A DNA stretch of 64,000 nt, from NCBI RefSeq assembly GCF_014280875.1, contig NZ_JACLAL010000005.1:248001-312000 (forward strand), in the 5' to 3' direction. This DNA is from Paenirhizobium daejeonense. GTDB taxonomy: Bacteria; Pseudomonadota; Alphaproteobacteria; Rhizobiales; Rhizobiaceae. Below are positions 1 to 8,385 of the stretch, one piece after another (position 1 is the stretch's first letter; each line of letters opens with the position of its first letter). The notes under the pieces were generated by a model that was not told the DNA's origin, did no database searches, and saw only the letters and a list, made by a program, of their open reading frames with translations. The position numbers and the translations under genes are program-made.

Positions 1-1445
1 CATGCATTAACCGCTGTCTTCTGGTCGTCGAAGCCGCCGAACCGCGCGCGATAAAGCTGCTCCGAACCACTGTTATAGGCGACGGTGAAAGGGGTGGCGG
101 AACGCAATACCTTGCCGCCTTTATCCTGCGCCTTGCGCAGGAGTGTCATGGCCTGTTCCCGATCCGGCGAGGTGCCGATCTGGATGACCCAGCCCGCCGA
201 AGGCTGGGTGGAGGCCGTAATCGTCTGGTCGAGATCCACAGGCTTTACGGCGGCCTGCGCAACGGATTCTGCTTCTTCTTCCGCGAGAGACTGCGGTTCA
301 GCCGCGGCCTTTACCTTTGGCATATAGGCCGGAGCAGGCTGAGGAACGGGCACACCGGCAGAAAGCGGGCGTTCCGGTGCGCCTGTTGCGGCCTTGAGGG
401 CGGCGGCGGCACCGTTGTCGTTTGCCGGCGCAGCAAAGGCCGAAGCGACTGCACCATTCTTGTAACGGGTATCGGGAAGGGGACCTTCGGACGGAAGGCG
501 CGGCGCGCTGGCGACAACCGGCGGCTCTTCCACGGCGGTTGCAGCCACAGATGGGGCTACCGAGGTGTTGACCTTGGCGATCAGGTCTCCACCACCGCCG
601 GAACGCGATGCCTTCGGCATGTAGCGCAGAACGAGCTGCTTCATCGTCTCGTTACGCTTGGCGCCCGACGAAGAGCCCATCACCACGCCGACGATTGAAC
701 GGCCATCGGCTTGAGCCGAGGTCACGAGATTGTAACCGGCCGCGCGGGTGTAGCCGGTCTTGATGCCGTCGACGCCGCGAACCGCTCCTAGAAGACGATT
801 GTGGTTGCCGATCGTTTGCTTGCCGAACTGGAAGCTGCGCGTGGAGAAGTAGCCGAAATACTGCGGAAAATGCTGGCGGAGCGCAATGCCGAGACGCGCC
901 TGATCGCGGGCCGTGGTCATCTGCGCCGTGTTGGGCAGACCGTTCGCATTGCGATAGGTGGTCTTGGTCATGCCGAGGCTGCGGGCCTTCGCCGTCATCT
1001 GCTGTGCGAAACGGCTTTCAGAGCCACCGATATATTCACCGAGAGCGGTGGCCATGTCGTTTGCCGAACGGGTGACCAGAGCAAGAATGGCCTGCTCGAC
1101 CGTCACGGAACGACCGGCGCCGACGCCCAGTTTCGACGGAGGCTCCGCCGCAGCGTTGGCCGAAACCGGCACCTTGCTGTCCAGACGGATACGCCCCGCT
1201 TCGAGCGCTTCGAAAGTGAGGTAAAGCGTCATCATCTTGGTGAGGGACGCCGGATAACGAAGACTGTCGGCATCCTCGCTATAGAGAACCTTGCCAGTAC
1301 TGGCGTCGACAACAATCCCGGCATATTTGGGCGCGGCATCCGCCGACCCGACATTGACACCGACTGCCGCTGCGAAAACCAGAGCGGCCGCCGCCAGCTT
1401 CTGTATCTTCCGCGCGAGATTGAGACTTCCTATTCTATTCTGCAC
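1..1445 (-). CDS. D-alanyl-D-alanine carboxypeptidase with C-terminal SPOR domain (3' end outside window)
   Basis: A low-molecular-weight penicillin-binding protein that trims the terminal D-Ala from peptidoglycan pentapeptides in the periplasm. The protein is cut at the window edge after about 481 residues. All three active-site motifs are visible: SLTK (about residues 67-70), SAN (127-129) and KTG (229-231). A hydrophobic signal sequence covers about residues 14-37. The last visible part is a SPOR fold, with WVIQIGTS near its start and YRARFGGF near its end; SPOR domains bind denuded septal glycan, so action at the division site is inferred. I chose the GTG at 1445 because it is the first start codon after an in-frame TGA and has a GAAGAG ribosome site upstream. 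Rhizobia carry several DacA-like paralogues, so no symbol is given. Confidence 0.9.
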   Translation of the reverse strand, partial: MQNRIGSLNLARKIQKLAAAALVFAAAVGVNVGSADAAPKYAGIVVDASTGKVLYSEDADSLRYPASLTKMMTLYLTFEALEAGRIRLDSKVPVSANAAAEPPSKLGVGAGRSVTVEQAILALVTRSANDMATALGEYIGGSESRFAQQMTAKARSLGMTKTTYRNANGLPNTAQMTTARDQARLGIALRQHFPQYFGYFSTRSFQFGKQTIGNHNRLLGAVRGVDGIKTGYTRAAGYNLVTSAQADGRSIVGVVMGSSSGAKRNETMKQLVLRYMPKASRSGGGGDLIAKVNTSVAPSVAATAVEEPPVVASAPRLPSEGPLPDTRYKNGAVASAFAAPANDNGAAAALKAATGAPERPLSAGVPVPQPAPAYMPKVKAAAEPQSLAEEEAESVAQAAVKPVDLDQTITASTQPSAGWVIQIGTSPDREQAMTLLRKAQDKGGKVLRSATPFTVAYNSGSEQLYRARFGGFDDQKTAVNA

Positions 1446-1539
1446 CGCAAGAACTCTTCAAATTCTGATCATCTGGGATCCGGGCTCGCCCCCACGCGCC
1501 CAATTCGGGAAGTCTACGGCCGCAGCCTTACCAAGAGGT

Positions 1540-2331
1540 TTATAATGAATCATTCGTTGCCGGATCTCGTCGCATTTTATGGGATGGAGCGAGGGACGGG
1601 TTCTTTATGCGTGCTTCGATGTGGCCCCGGATAGCTGTGTCGATGGCCCGCCAATCCTTGAGCATCAGGCTTGAGAACCGATATAGAACCGTCAGGTCCT
1701 TTCCGACATGGATGTCCCGCTGGCAATCGCCGCTGGTGGCGAACGATGGATCTGTGGGGAGGATGCACCGCACAGCATAGTCGGCCCCGTCAGGAAGATT
1801 TGCAGTCAGCAGCGTCTCATTGTCATAACCTGTGCCGCGGCGAAACTTGTGAAGTGTGAGACCTGCCGGTCCCTTTTGCGATGGACCGTCGAATAGCAGC
1901 GAATAGATGGGCTCGATTCTGCCTGACATGTCGCGGGACATGGTGCTCTGCGAAAGCTGCAGGAAGATCAGCGACCCGGTGCTGCTGATATCGTCGAAGC
2001 GGCGTCTCAGGTCTTTGCTGTAGCCGTTCATCTCCGGCCAGAGCAGATGGAGGTCGATACGTTCGCTTTTGCCATCGTGGCGCTGATCCTCGAAGCGGAT
2101 GGTGTTCGCCTCCAGTTGCAGTTGATCCTGGCCGATGGCGATGGTGTAGCTGTCCGTGCTTTCCGTGTGGCCGCCAAGCGCAAGCTCTTGTCCGAAACTG
2201 CGACCCAGGACATGGATTGCAACCGAGAGCACGGCGAGGGCAGCTATCGCTGAGGTTAGGATTAGCAGAAACCGATTGGATATCAGCGGACTGTGGTGTT
2301 GTGTTTCGTCTGCCGTGTTCGCCATCTCCAT
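1540..2331 (-). CDS. conserved membrane-anchored protein of unknown function
   Basis: A 263-residue protein I do not recognise by function. It has a short polar N-terminus, one hydrophobic segment (about residues 22-43), and then a soluble domain that would lie in the periplasm. The soluble part is mixed alpha/beta in character and rich in charged residues. Two cysteines (in AVRCIL and GDCQRD) could form a disulfide. A second in-frame ATG two codons later is an alternative start. It lies 95 bp from the start of the carboxypeptidase gene on the same strand, so the two could be cotranscribed. Its coding character matches its neighbours. The expression of a real protein is likely, but its role is unknown. 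Confidence 0.65.
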   Translation of the reverse strand: MEMANTADETQHHSPLISNRFLLILTSAIAALAVLSVAIHVLGRSFGQELALGGHTESTDSYTIAIGQDQLQLEANTIRFEDQRHDGKSERIDLHLLWPEMNGYSKDLRRRFDDISSTGSLIFLQLSQSTMSRDMSGRIEPIYSLLFDGPSQKGPAGLTLHKFRRGTGYDNETLLTANLPDGADYAVRCILPTDPSFATSGDCQRDIHVGKDLTVLYRFSSLMLKDWRAIDTAIRGHIEARIKNPSLAPSHKMRRDPATNDSL

Positions 2332-2483
2332 CCCTTGCTCGTGGGACTTCGCGGCCCCGCTCGTGTCATCCTCGGCGGTCCGCTTACGAATCCTTCATAG
2401 GCTGCCGCAGGTGAGCGTCGATGAAGATGGTTAATGCTGGGTAAAAGATTACGGAGTGGTGGGGTGCAGTGCCGGTAGGTTGC

Positions 2484-2525
2484 CAAAAAAAGGTGAGCCG
2501 GTCCCGGGATGAGCGGGACCGGCTC
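2484..2525 (-). terminator. rho-independent terminator of the transglutaminase-like peptidase gene
   Basis: A perfect 12-bp stem (2495-2506 pairing with 2514-2525) encloses a 7-base loop. On the minus strand it is followed after three bases by a run of seven T (complement of 2485-2491). It lies about 75 bp downstream of the stop of the minus-strand gene at 2599. Confidence 0.85.
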
Positions 2526-2598
2526 GTTGGCTCCGGTCGGGGACGGGGTATGCGGGGGACTGACCGGGCCAGAAGCTTTCAAGCTTGCTCGCGCGAGT

Positions 2599-3210
2599 TT
2601 AGTTCGTGCCGACGCTGCCGACCGCAGGAGCGCGACCGTCCTGGAGCTTGACCCATCGGCCGGGATCATCCGCCGATTGACGTTTGAGGTAGGTGTATTC
2701 CGTATCGGACCAGAGCAGGACCTTGTTGCGCATGTTATCGAGAACGAAGTCGCCGCGGTCGGTTCTCACCGTGAGTACCGCGTGACCTTCTCCGCTCGGC
2801 TGCAATACGACCGTAATCAGAAGGTCTGAGGCCGAGAAACCTTTTTCCATCAAAAGTTTGCGCTTGAGGAGCACGAAGTCTTCGCAGTCGCCGACGGTGC
2901 GCGGATAAGCCCAGCGCTCTTCGACACCATATATTTCCATGTCGGTCATCGGAGTGATCGAGCTGTTGACGGTGTAGTTGACGTCGAGCAGGACTTTCCA
3001 GTTGTCCTCGGTCAGCAGGGCGGGACCCGTGTCACCTCCGGCCGGCCGGCATTCGCTCGCATAGATCTTGCAGAATTCATAGTGACCGATCGGCGGGTTT
3101 GCCTTGCCGATGATCTTCATGCCGGCAGGTACTGCGGCGGCTGGTGCGGCGAGCGCTCCCAGCAGTGCCACGGTCAAAAATCCAATCCCCAGAGTTTTCT
3201 TTTTTGTCAT
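2599..3210 (-). CDS. secreted transglutaminase-like cysteine peptidase (BTLCP/DUF920 family)
   Basis: A 203-residue protein with a clear signal peptide (KKK, a hydrophobic stretch, then AAPAAA with cleavage near residue 26), so probably periplasmic or exported. The Cys-His-Asp triad of bacterial transglutaminase-like cysteine proteinases (Peptidase C93) can be read as GDCEDF, EGHAVL and VLDNM. The length is typical of the family. Members are often found near secretion or adhesin loci, and a LapG-type periplasmic protease is a distant relative; the substrate here is unknown. The start has a GGGAG site 8 bases upstream. The gene has its own AT-rich upstream region and its own terminator, so it is probably monocistronic. 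Confidence 0.85.
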   Translation of the reverse strand: MTKKKTLGIGFLTVALLGALAAPAAAVPAGMKIIGKANPPIGHYEFCKIYASECRPAGGDTGPALLTEDNWKVLLDVNYTVNSSITPMTDMEIYGVEERWAYPRTVGDCEDFVLLKRKLLMEKGFSASDLLITVVLQPSGEGHAVLTVRTDRGDFVLDNMRNKVLLWSDTEYTYLKRQSADDPGRWVKLQDGRAPAVGSVGTN

Positions 3211-3802
3211 TTGTTGTCTCCCTGTGATGGAGCCAACATGACACGTATATTTTGATCTCTTGCAAAATGTCGAAGTAAAATACGAAGTTGAATAGATTTA
3301 AACTTGCGGATAAATAGAATAAAATAAGTATAAAATGAAAATAAAACTTAAGCGACATTCGATGAAAAATTTCGTCAAATTTTACCTTCTTTGGGAGGTG
3401 CGAATTTCGCGACGAGGGGGTGGTAGGAATGTAATGATTTGAAATTACAAGGTAAAATTCGCTTCATGACTATCTCGAGGCGCAGGCAGATTTCCGATCT
3501 CCGCTATGTGACGGAGTGCGCTTGATCTGCGCTCCGAATTCTTCACCGGGTGTTGGGTCGACATGCTAGAAGCCGCCAGCGGTAGCGAGAGGAAATTCGG
3601 GCGAAGAATTTTCACAAGAGTGTGATGAGGGAGTGTTTTTTATGCAGGCAGCCGCCTGAACCCGGCGTGAATGCCGGAGCATTAGCCCGAAGATCGGAAT
3701 CGATCCTCGGAGCGCTGGATGCGCAGATTCAGGATTTTCTGATGACGCGCGCTCAAGGGTTCGCGGCGGTAAGCGACCGGGTTCGCGGCGGAAGCTGGCT
3801 AT
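3211..3802. other. AT-rich intergenic region with an inverted repeat
   Basis: No convincing gene is present. Base composition drops sharply: 3301-3360 has only 14 G or C in 60 bases, in a window that is otherwise GC-rich. An 11-bp inverted repeat (AATTTTACCTT) lies at 3378-3388 and 3449-3459, and a small palindrome GCGAATTTCGC at 3400-3410. A possible minus-strand promoter for the peptidase gene is TTCGAC (3269-3274) and AATATA (3246-3251), 17 bases apart. An open frame at 3622-3819 on the plus strand has no ribosome site and was not accepted. Confidence 0.6.
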
Positions 3803-4414
3803 TCAGAGAAATTCGGTGAGGGCTTCATGCGATTGCAGCGAGAGAAACTCGATGGCGACGCCCTCAAGGAAATGACGTACGATGCGGCCACGCATGTTGC
3901 CAAGCTGAACCGCAGTGCCGATCGGCGGGCGGATGTCGATGTCGACGGCGGCGCCCGAAAGCGACAGGTCCATCAGACGGCAGGGATAGCGCCGGCCGTC
4001 CTCAAGGGTGAGTTGGGTTACGGTATTGCGTGGCGTCAGACGGTCGTGGCGACGATCCTCGGGAAGGCCGAGCTCGTGCTTGTTGGCAATCCAGGTCAGC
4101 TGTGCGGCAAGCTTTTCACGCTTGCGGCCGGTCGCGACGATGGAAATGACGAAACCGTCCTCGGTCAGCTTGGTCACAGTGCCTTCGATGCGTCCGAGAT
4201 GGTCTATGTAGGCGATGACCCGTTCGTTGACGCGCGGCCGCCCGGCGCAGGCGAAGTTGACGTCGCCCGGAGACATGTCGATCACCTTGCAGACATATTC
4301 TTCATAGTTGGCAAGCATCAGGCGGCCCTGCAGATTCACTGCGACGCGCTGGAAGGCGCGCTGCTGTGCCGGAGGAGCCGTGGTGCTGTTCTGCGAAGCC
4401 TGAAAAGAATACAT
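3803..4414 (-). CDS. tandem PilZ-domain protein (putative c-di-GMP effector)
   Basis: A 203-residue cytoplasmic protein made of two PilZ-like units. The second (about residues 118-200) has the full c-di-GMP signature: RLTPR (RxxxR) and DLSLSG (DxSxxG). The first (about 19-95) keeps RAFQR but reads DMSPGD, with Asp where the last Gly of DxSxxG should be, so it may bind poorly or act only structurally. PilZ proteins pass c-di-GMP levels to motility, exopolysaccharide or attachment machinery. The partner cannot be read from this neighbourhood. No signal peptide or membrane segment is visible. The upstream sequence is AT-richer and lies back to back with the candidate small RNA. Confidence 0.85.
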   Translation of the reverse strand: MYSFQASQNSTTAPPAQQRAFQRVAVNLQGRLMLANYEEYVCKVIDMSPGDVNFACAGRPRVNERVIAYIDHLGRIEGTVTKLTEDGFVISIVATGRKREKLAAQLTWIANKHELGLPEDRRHDRLTPRNTVTQLTLEDGRRYPCRLMDLSLSGAAVDIDIRPPIGTAVQLGNMRGRIVRHFLEGVAIEFLSLQSHEALTEFL

Positions 4415-4534
4415 GGATGAACGCTTGAAATATTTCGCGACGATAAAATGCTTAGCGGCAAGCTGTTAACATAACGTTCTGTGACTGTGCCCGTGGTTTC
4501 GGAATCGCCGTCGCGCTCGTGCAGTTAAGGTTAA

Positions 4535-4685
4535 TACTTCCTTTTCGTTGCGCGCATGTCGTGACTGTGGCAAATGAGATTTCAAGACGTATCGAAGCAA
4601 TATGCTTCAGCACCAACTGTCGGGTAGGGGTTGAACCCTGGGGGACCCGAACAGCCGTCCGGCTCCGGTCGGACGGCTTTTTTTT
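4535..4685 (+). ncRNA. candidate small RNA ending in an orphan terminator
   Basis: The 3' end is well defined by the terminator at 4653-4685. The 5' end is a guess. Within it are a hairpin GAAGC-AATAT-GCTTC (about 4591-4605) and a G-rich stretch GGGGTTGAACCC (about 4627-4638) that can fold on itself. No open frame with a ribosome site fits. The gene to the left points away, so the terminator must end a separate short transcript or act as an attenuator in the leader of the rhomboid gene. I could not match it to a known rhizobial sRNA family. Confidence 0.35.
4653..4685 (+). terminator. strong rho-independent terminator upstream of the rhomboid gene
   Basis: A perfect 9-bp stem (4653-4661 with 4670-4678) and an 8-base loop are followed by eight consecutive T (4678-4685). 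It ends 71 bp before the rhomboid start codon. Confidence 0.9.
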
Positions 4686-4756
4686 GTCTGTGTGCTGCGC
4701 TATGGCTCGCTGGTGCGGTGGATGGAGATTTCACCGGTTTTCGGAGGAAAGACCCG

Positions 4757-5509
4757 ATGGACGAAACGACGCCGCAGTCCACAAACGACCTGCCCATGCC
4801 GGAGGATGACAAGCCTCGGAGAGAGCCGGTTTTCAATCTTCCGGCGGGCATTCTTCTTTCATTGATACTGCTCGCTGCGATTTACTTTGTGCAGACCGTC
4901 TTGCTGCCGCCGGAAATGGCGGACTGGTTGACGATCGAGTTCGGCTTTTCTCCGATTCGCTATGCCTATCCGCTGTCCGGGCAGGGATATGAATGGCTCT
5001 GGACGCCCGTTACATATTCCCTGCTTCATGGCAGCGTGGAGCATCTGGCTTTCAACGGTCTCTGGCTCGCGGCATTCGGTACACCGGTATTTCGCAGGAT
5101 TGGGCTTGGAAGGTTCTTCCTGCTGTGGGCGATCTCGTCGGCTGCAGGCGCGGCGTTGCACACCGCCGTCAACTGGGGGCAGCCAACGATACTGATCGGC
5201 GCGTCCGGCGCTGTCTCGGCCTTCATGGGCGCTGCCTGCCGATTCGCTTTCGGCGGACGAGCGAGGCAGGCCGCTTCGTTCTTCGGCTACCATCCGCCCC
5301 GGCTTTCGATTCTCGAAGCTCTCCAGCAGAAGACGGTCCGGGTCTTCATACTTGTCTGGTTCGTCGGCAATATCGTGGTTGCTTTTGGCATACCGCTTTT
5401 CGGCGATGTCGGTGCCGCCATCGCCTGGGATGCGCATATCGGCGGATTCCTGCTCGGATTCCTGGGGTTCGGGCTCTTCGATCCGGTACGTGATCCGCGC
5501 AATCGCTAA
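4757..5509 (+). CDS. rhomboid family intramembrane serine protease
   Basis: A 250-residue integral membrane protein of the rhomboid fold, which cleaves transmembrane substrates inside the bilayer. The catalytic serine sits in GASGAVSAF and the catalytic histidine in AHIGGFLLG. The HLAFN motif of an earlier helix matches the conserved HxxxN that shapes the oxyanion site. Six or seven hydrophobic helices can be counted. The ATG at 4757 is preceded by CGGAGGAAAG with good spacing, and the longer open frame to 4631 overlaps the terminator, so it was rejected. The substrate is not known. It is followed by the CBS-pair gene about 190 bp downstream, probably under a separate promoter. Confidence 0.88.
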   Translation: MDETTPQSTNDLPMPEDDKPRREPVFNLPAGILLSLILLAAIYFVQTVLLPPEMADWLTIEFGFSPIRYAYPLSGQGYEWLWTPVTYSLLHGSVEHLAFNGLWLAAFGTPVFRRIGLGRFFLLWAISSAAGAALHTAVNWGQPTILIGASGAVSAFMGAACRFAFGGRARQAASFFGYHPPRLSILEALQQKTVRVFILVWFVGNIVVAFGIPLFGDVGAAIAWDAHIGGFLLGFLGFGLFDPVRDPRNR

Positions 5510-5700
5510 GCGCGGTGCCTCCAGTCGGACACATATATCGCACTCCAATTGAGCTTCTCTCAGAATGCATTATGCGCCGGCTAGCCGGATTCCGGCGCAT
5601 ATTGCAATCTCCTTGGATAACAGGCACCATTTCCCCAATCGGAAACCGCATGGAGGTTGCGGCGTTCGATAGGGTTCCAATGATTGCCAAGGAGGAGAAC

Positions 5701-6135
5701 ATGTCTGTATCCGTCAGGAGCATACTCGAGGCGAAGGGGCGCAACGTTGTTACCGTTGGTCCAAATGTGACACTGGCCGAAGCAACCCGCATACTTGAAG
5801 AAAACAGGATCGGCGCCGTCGTGGTCGTCGGCATGGAGAACCGTATCGTCGGTATATTCACCGAGCGCGATGTGGTGCGTGCCATTGGCAGGTCGGCAGT
5901 TGCCGCGCTCGATCAACCGGTTTCCGCTGTCATGACGGCGAATGTTCATCGCTGCCGTGAGGATACCACCGTGAACGAATTGATGGAAATGATGTCAAGC
6001 CGCCGCTTCCGTCACGTGCCGGTCGAGGAGCACGGCAAGCTCTGTGGGATCATTTCCATCGGCGACGTCGTGAAGTCGCGTATTCGCGAGATCGAAATCG
6101 AAGCAGAACAGATCAAGGCTTACATCGCGGGATGA
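5701..6135 (+). CDS. CBS-domain pair protein
   Basis: A 144-residue cytoplasmic protein made only of two CBS motifs (about residues 1-62 and 72-135). CBS pairs bind adenosyl nucleotides such as AMP, ATP or SAM, or NAD(H), and regulate other proteins. The pattern GIFTERDVVRAI followed by GIISIGDVVK is characteristic of small stand-alone CBS proteins of alphaproteobacteria. The start has a strong AAGGAGGAGAAC ribosome site. There is no linked catalytic domain, so the regulated partner is unknown. The gene converges with the patatin-like gene, and a short GGCCGG/CCGGCC hairpin (6161-6180) lies between them. Confidence 0.87.
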   Translation: MSVSVRSILEAKGRNVVTVGPNVTLAEATRILEENRIGAVVVVGMENRIVGIFTERDVVRAIGRSAVAALDQPVSAVMTANVHRCREDTTVNELMEMMSSRRFRHVPVEEHGKLCGIISIGDVVKSRIREIEIEAEQIKAYIAG

Positions 6136-6193
6136 TGAGTCTGACTGACTGCAGGCGCGCGGCCGGGTTAAGCTCCGGCCGGCACGTTGCCTG

Positions 6194-7147
6194 TTAGCGG
6201 GTGAAGGTTTCCTGCAAGCGCTTGAGGTCGTTAATGCGCGATTTCGTTTCTTCGTAGCCGCGCTCGATTGCCTCCCCGGCGCGGTGAAATTCGGAAAGAC
6301 CGATATCGTTGAGCCGCGGATGGAGCGCGAGATCCGGCGGATCGCCGGCTAGCCTTGCGCGAGAAATGCGGTCCTGAATAATGTTGAAGGCTTGTACCAT
6401 TACTCCAGTGAGGCCGATCTTGTGGCGATCCCTCGGAGGCGCCTCGGAGACGTCGGTGAGTTCACCCGCCCTGTGCTTGACAACGGCGGAACGGCCGAAG
6501 AGGTCGTAGTGCAGGTTCGCAGCAACCACCAAGGGTTGTTCATAGGCGCGGCAGACGGAGACTGGTACGGGATTGACCAGCGCGCCGTCGATGAGCGTGC
6601 GATTGTTGCAGTTGACCGGTTCGAAGATCCCGGGAAGCGCGTATGAGGCCCGCAGGGCCGTTATCAGATGACCGCTTTCGATCCACACTTCATGGCCGCT
6701 GTTGAGTTCGGCGGCAACAGCCACGAAAGGCTTTGGCAGGTCCTCGATCATCAGGCCCTGCAGATGCTCCTGCATTCTCTTGGTCAGGCGCATGCCGCCA
6801 AGCAGACCACCGCCGCCGATGGTTAGATCGAGAAGAGATGCGATCCGGCGCATGGTGAGGGATCGGGCAAAGGCTTCGAGCTCATCGAGCTTTCCGGCTA
6901 GATAGCAGCCGCCGACGAGAGCGCCGATCGAAGTGCCGGCGATCATGCCGACCTCGATTTCCGCTTCGTCTAGCGCCCTGAGAACGCCGATATGCGCCCA
7001 CCCGCGAGCCGCGCCTCCACCAAGGGCGAGCGCTATCTTGGTCTTTTTCGGTTTCTGTGGTTCGAGGGGCGGCGGCGCTATTGCCGTCGTGCCTCCTGCT
7101 GCCGCATTCCGTGCGGACGCATTACCCTTGATACTCCAGTTCAGCAT
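6194..7147 (-). CDS. patatin-like phospholipase family protein (RssA type)
   Basis: A 317-residue serine hydrolase of the patatin fold, probably acting on acyl lipids. The oxyanion loop GGGAARG is at about residues 43-49, the nucleophile elbow GTSIG at about 70-74, and the catalytic aspartate in the DGALVNP segment at about 187. The N-terminal 36 residues are low-complexity (Ala, Gly, Pro and Lys rich) with no export signal, so a cytoplasmic or peripheral membrane location is inferred. The length fits bacterial RssA/YchK-like proteins. It lies upstream-proximal to hisI and folE on the same strand with about a 100-bp gap. The substrate is not known. Confidence 0.87.
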   Translation of the reverse strand: MLNWSIKGNASARNAAAGGTTAIAPPPLEPQKPKKTKIALALGGGAARGWAHIGVLRALDEAEIEVGMIAGTSIGALVGGCYLAGKLDELEAFARSLTMRRIASLLDLTIGGGGLLGGMRLTKRMQEHLQGLMIEDLPKPFVAVAAELNSGHEVWIESGHLITALRASYALPGIFEPVNCNNRTLIDGALVNPVPVSVCRAYEQPLVVAANLHYDLFGRSAVVKHRAGELTDVSEAPPRDRHKIGLTGVMVQAFNIIQDRISRARLAGDPPDLALHPRLNDIGLSEFHRAGEAIERGYEETKSRINDLKRLQETFTR

Positions 7148-7250
7148 CTGCGCACTTCCTCACGGCTGAACAACTCCCAGTGCATCATTAGCGCACCGGA
7201 TGCTTACCAAATCCTTTCGCGGTGGATCGGGCGTGTTCGGAAATGCTCCG

Positions 7251-7718
7251 TCAGGCCTTCTTGTCCGGTCCGCCATAAATGGCATCGGGATCGAAGTGAC
7301 GGTGATTGTCGGTGATGTCGAGGTGCGGCGTATCGCCGGAGAGCGATACGCTCCGATAAAAGCAGGATCGACGCCCCGTGTGACAGGTAGCATCGTGGCC
7401 AGCCACCTCGACCTTCAGCCAAACGGCATCCTGGTCGCAATCGGTCCGAATTTCCCTTACGCCTTGCAGATTGCCGGAACTTTCGCCCTTTTTCCAGATT
7501 TTCCCGCGCGAGCGGCTGTAATAATGCGCGATGCCCGTTTCGAGCGTCAGAGCGAGCGCCTCGGCATTCATATGTGCGACCATCAGCAGTTCGCCGTCGC
7601 GGGCGTCGGTGACAACGGCCGTCAGCAGACCCTTCTCGTCGAACTTCGGCGTAAAATGCGTGTCTTCCTCAAGGGCGTGCTTGTCGGACGGGGGCGGATC
7701 GAAGGCGATCGTCGTCAT
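7251..7718 (-). CDS. hisI: phosphoribosyl-AMP cyclohydrolase
   Basis: This enzyme opens the adenine ring of phosphoribosyl-AMP, the third step of histidine synthesis. The 155-residue single-domain form is present; the HisE pyrophosphohydrolase domain is not fused, as is usual in alphaproteobacteria. The Mg/Zn ligand motifs CDQDA (about residue 94) and CHTGRRSCF (about 111-119) are intact. It lies 61 bp downstream of folE on the same strand, and a shared transcript is likely, although the pathways are unrelated. The other his genes are not in this window. Confidence 0.95.
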   Translation of the reverse strand: MTTIAFDPPPSDKHALEEDTHFTPKFDEKGLLTAVVTDARDGELLMVAHMNAEALALTLETGIAHYYSRSRGKIWKKGESSGNLQGVREIRTDCDQDAVWLKVEVAGHDATCHTGRRSCFYRSVSLSGDTPHLDITDNHRHFDPDAIYGGPDKKA

Positions 7719-7779
7719 GATGCATTCCTGAAAAGGGGCCTGAATGGGAGGCCTGAAAGGGACGATGGCGATGCGCCGC

Positions 7780-8385
7780 TCAGCGGCCGCGCACCATCGA
7801 CATGAAGCGGGCCTGCTCGGCAGCGTTATCCTTGAACCGGCCCGTGAAGGTGGTTGTCAGCGTGGTGGAGCCCGACTTCTGGACGCCGCGCATGGCCATG
7901 CACATATGCTCGGCCTCAATGAAGACACCGACGCCCTGCGGTCGCAAGGTTTCCTCGATGGCGTTGGCGATCTGCGCCGTCATCGCTTCCTGCGTCTGCA
8001 GGCGGCGGCCAAACACCTCGACCACCCGTGCGATCTTGGAAAGACCGAGCACACGACCATCGGGCAAGTAGGCCACATGCGCCTTGCCGATCACTGGCAG
8101 CATGTGGTGTTCGCAATGCGAGAAGAACGGAATGTCGCGCACCAGAACGATATCGTTGTAGCCTGCGACTTCCTCGAAGGTCGTGCCGAGCACTTCATCG
8201 ATATCGGCATCGTAGCCGGCAAACAGCTCACGATAAGCCTTCACCACTCGCTTGGGAGTGTCGAGCAGACCTTCGCGACCAGGGTCGTCGCCAATCCAGC
8301 GCAACAGCGTGCGAACAGCCTCTTCAGCCTCTTCGCGGCTTGGACGGTCGGCGTCGGACGATAGCTTGTTGACGATGGCATCCAT
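7780..8385 (-). CDS. folE: GTP cyclohydrolase I
   Basis: It converts GTP to 7,8-dihydroneopterin triphosphate, the first step of folate synthesis. The zinc ligands are seen in SHCEHHMLP and in [10 protein letters not shown]. The usual family length of about 200 residues is met by the ATG at 8385 (201 residues), which has GGGAG upstream. A longer frame starting at 8463 would add 26 residues but has a poorer ribosome site, so I prefer the shorter form. It is followed by hisI on the same strand and is divergent from the NifU-like gene across about 280 bp. Confidence 0.95.
   Translation of the reverse strand: MDAIVNKLSSDADRPSREEAEEAVRTLLRWIGDDPGREGLLDTPKRVVKAYRELFAGYDADIDEVLGTTFEEVAGYNDIVLVRDIPFFSHCEHHMLPVIGKAHVAYLPDGRVLGLSKIARVVEVFGRRLQTQEAMTAQIANAIEETLRPQGVGVFIEAEHMCMAMRGVQKSGSTTLTTTFTGRFKDNAAEQARFMSMVRGR

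Larger units (their letters stand above)
4415..4756. other. intergenic region between the divergent PilZ and rhomboid genes
   Basis: It holds no protein gene that I accept. The PilZ promoter should lie near 4415-4500. The right half carries two small hairpins and a strong plus-strand terminator (4653-4685), although no plus-strand gene lies upstream. That pattern is annotated separately as a candidate small RNA. Confidence 0.6.

Noticed and set aside
85..1634. Several plus-strand open frames over the first 1.6 kb (85-327, 801-1634, 958-1224, 1291-1545)
   Set aside because: They lie opposite the carboxypeptidase gene, whose motifs are intact on the minus strand. They have no ribosome site and are rich in Arg and Ala, as antisense frames usually are.
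3622..3819. A 65-codon plus-strand frame between the peptidase and PilZ genes
   Set aside because: It lacks a ribosome site and a family match and overlaps the 3' end of the PilZ gene.
4631..4756. Longer N-terminus for the rhomboid gene
   Set aside because: It would run through the strong terminator, and the ATG at 4757 has a much better ribosome site.
6161..6180. GGCCGG/CCGGCC hairpin between the CBS and patatin genes as a terminator
   Set aside because: The stem has only 6 bp and there is no T-run on either side.
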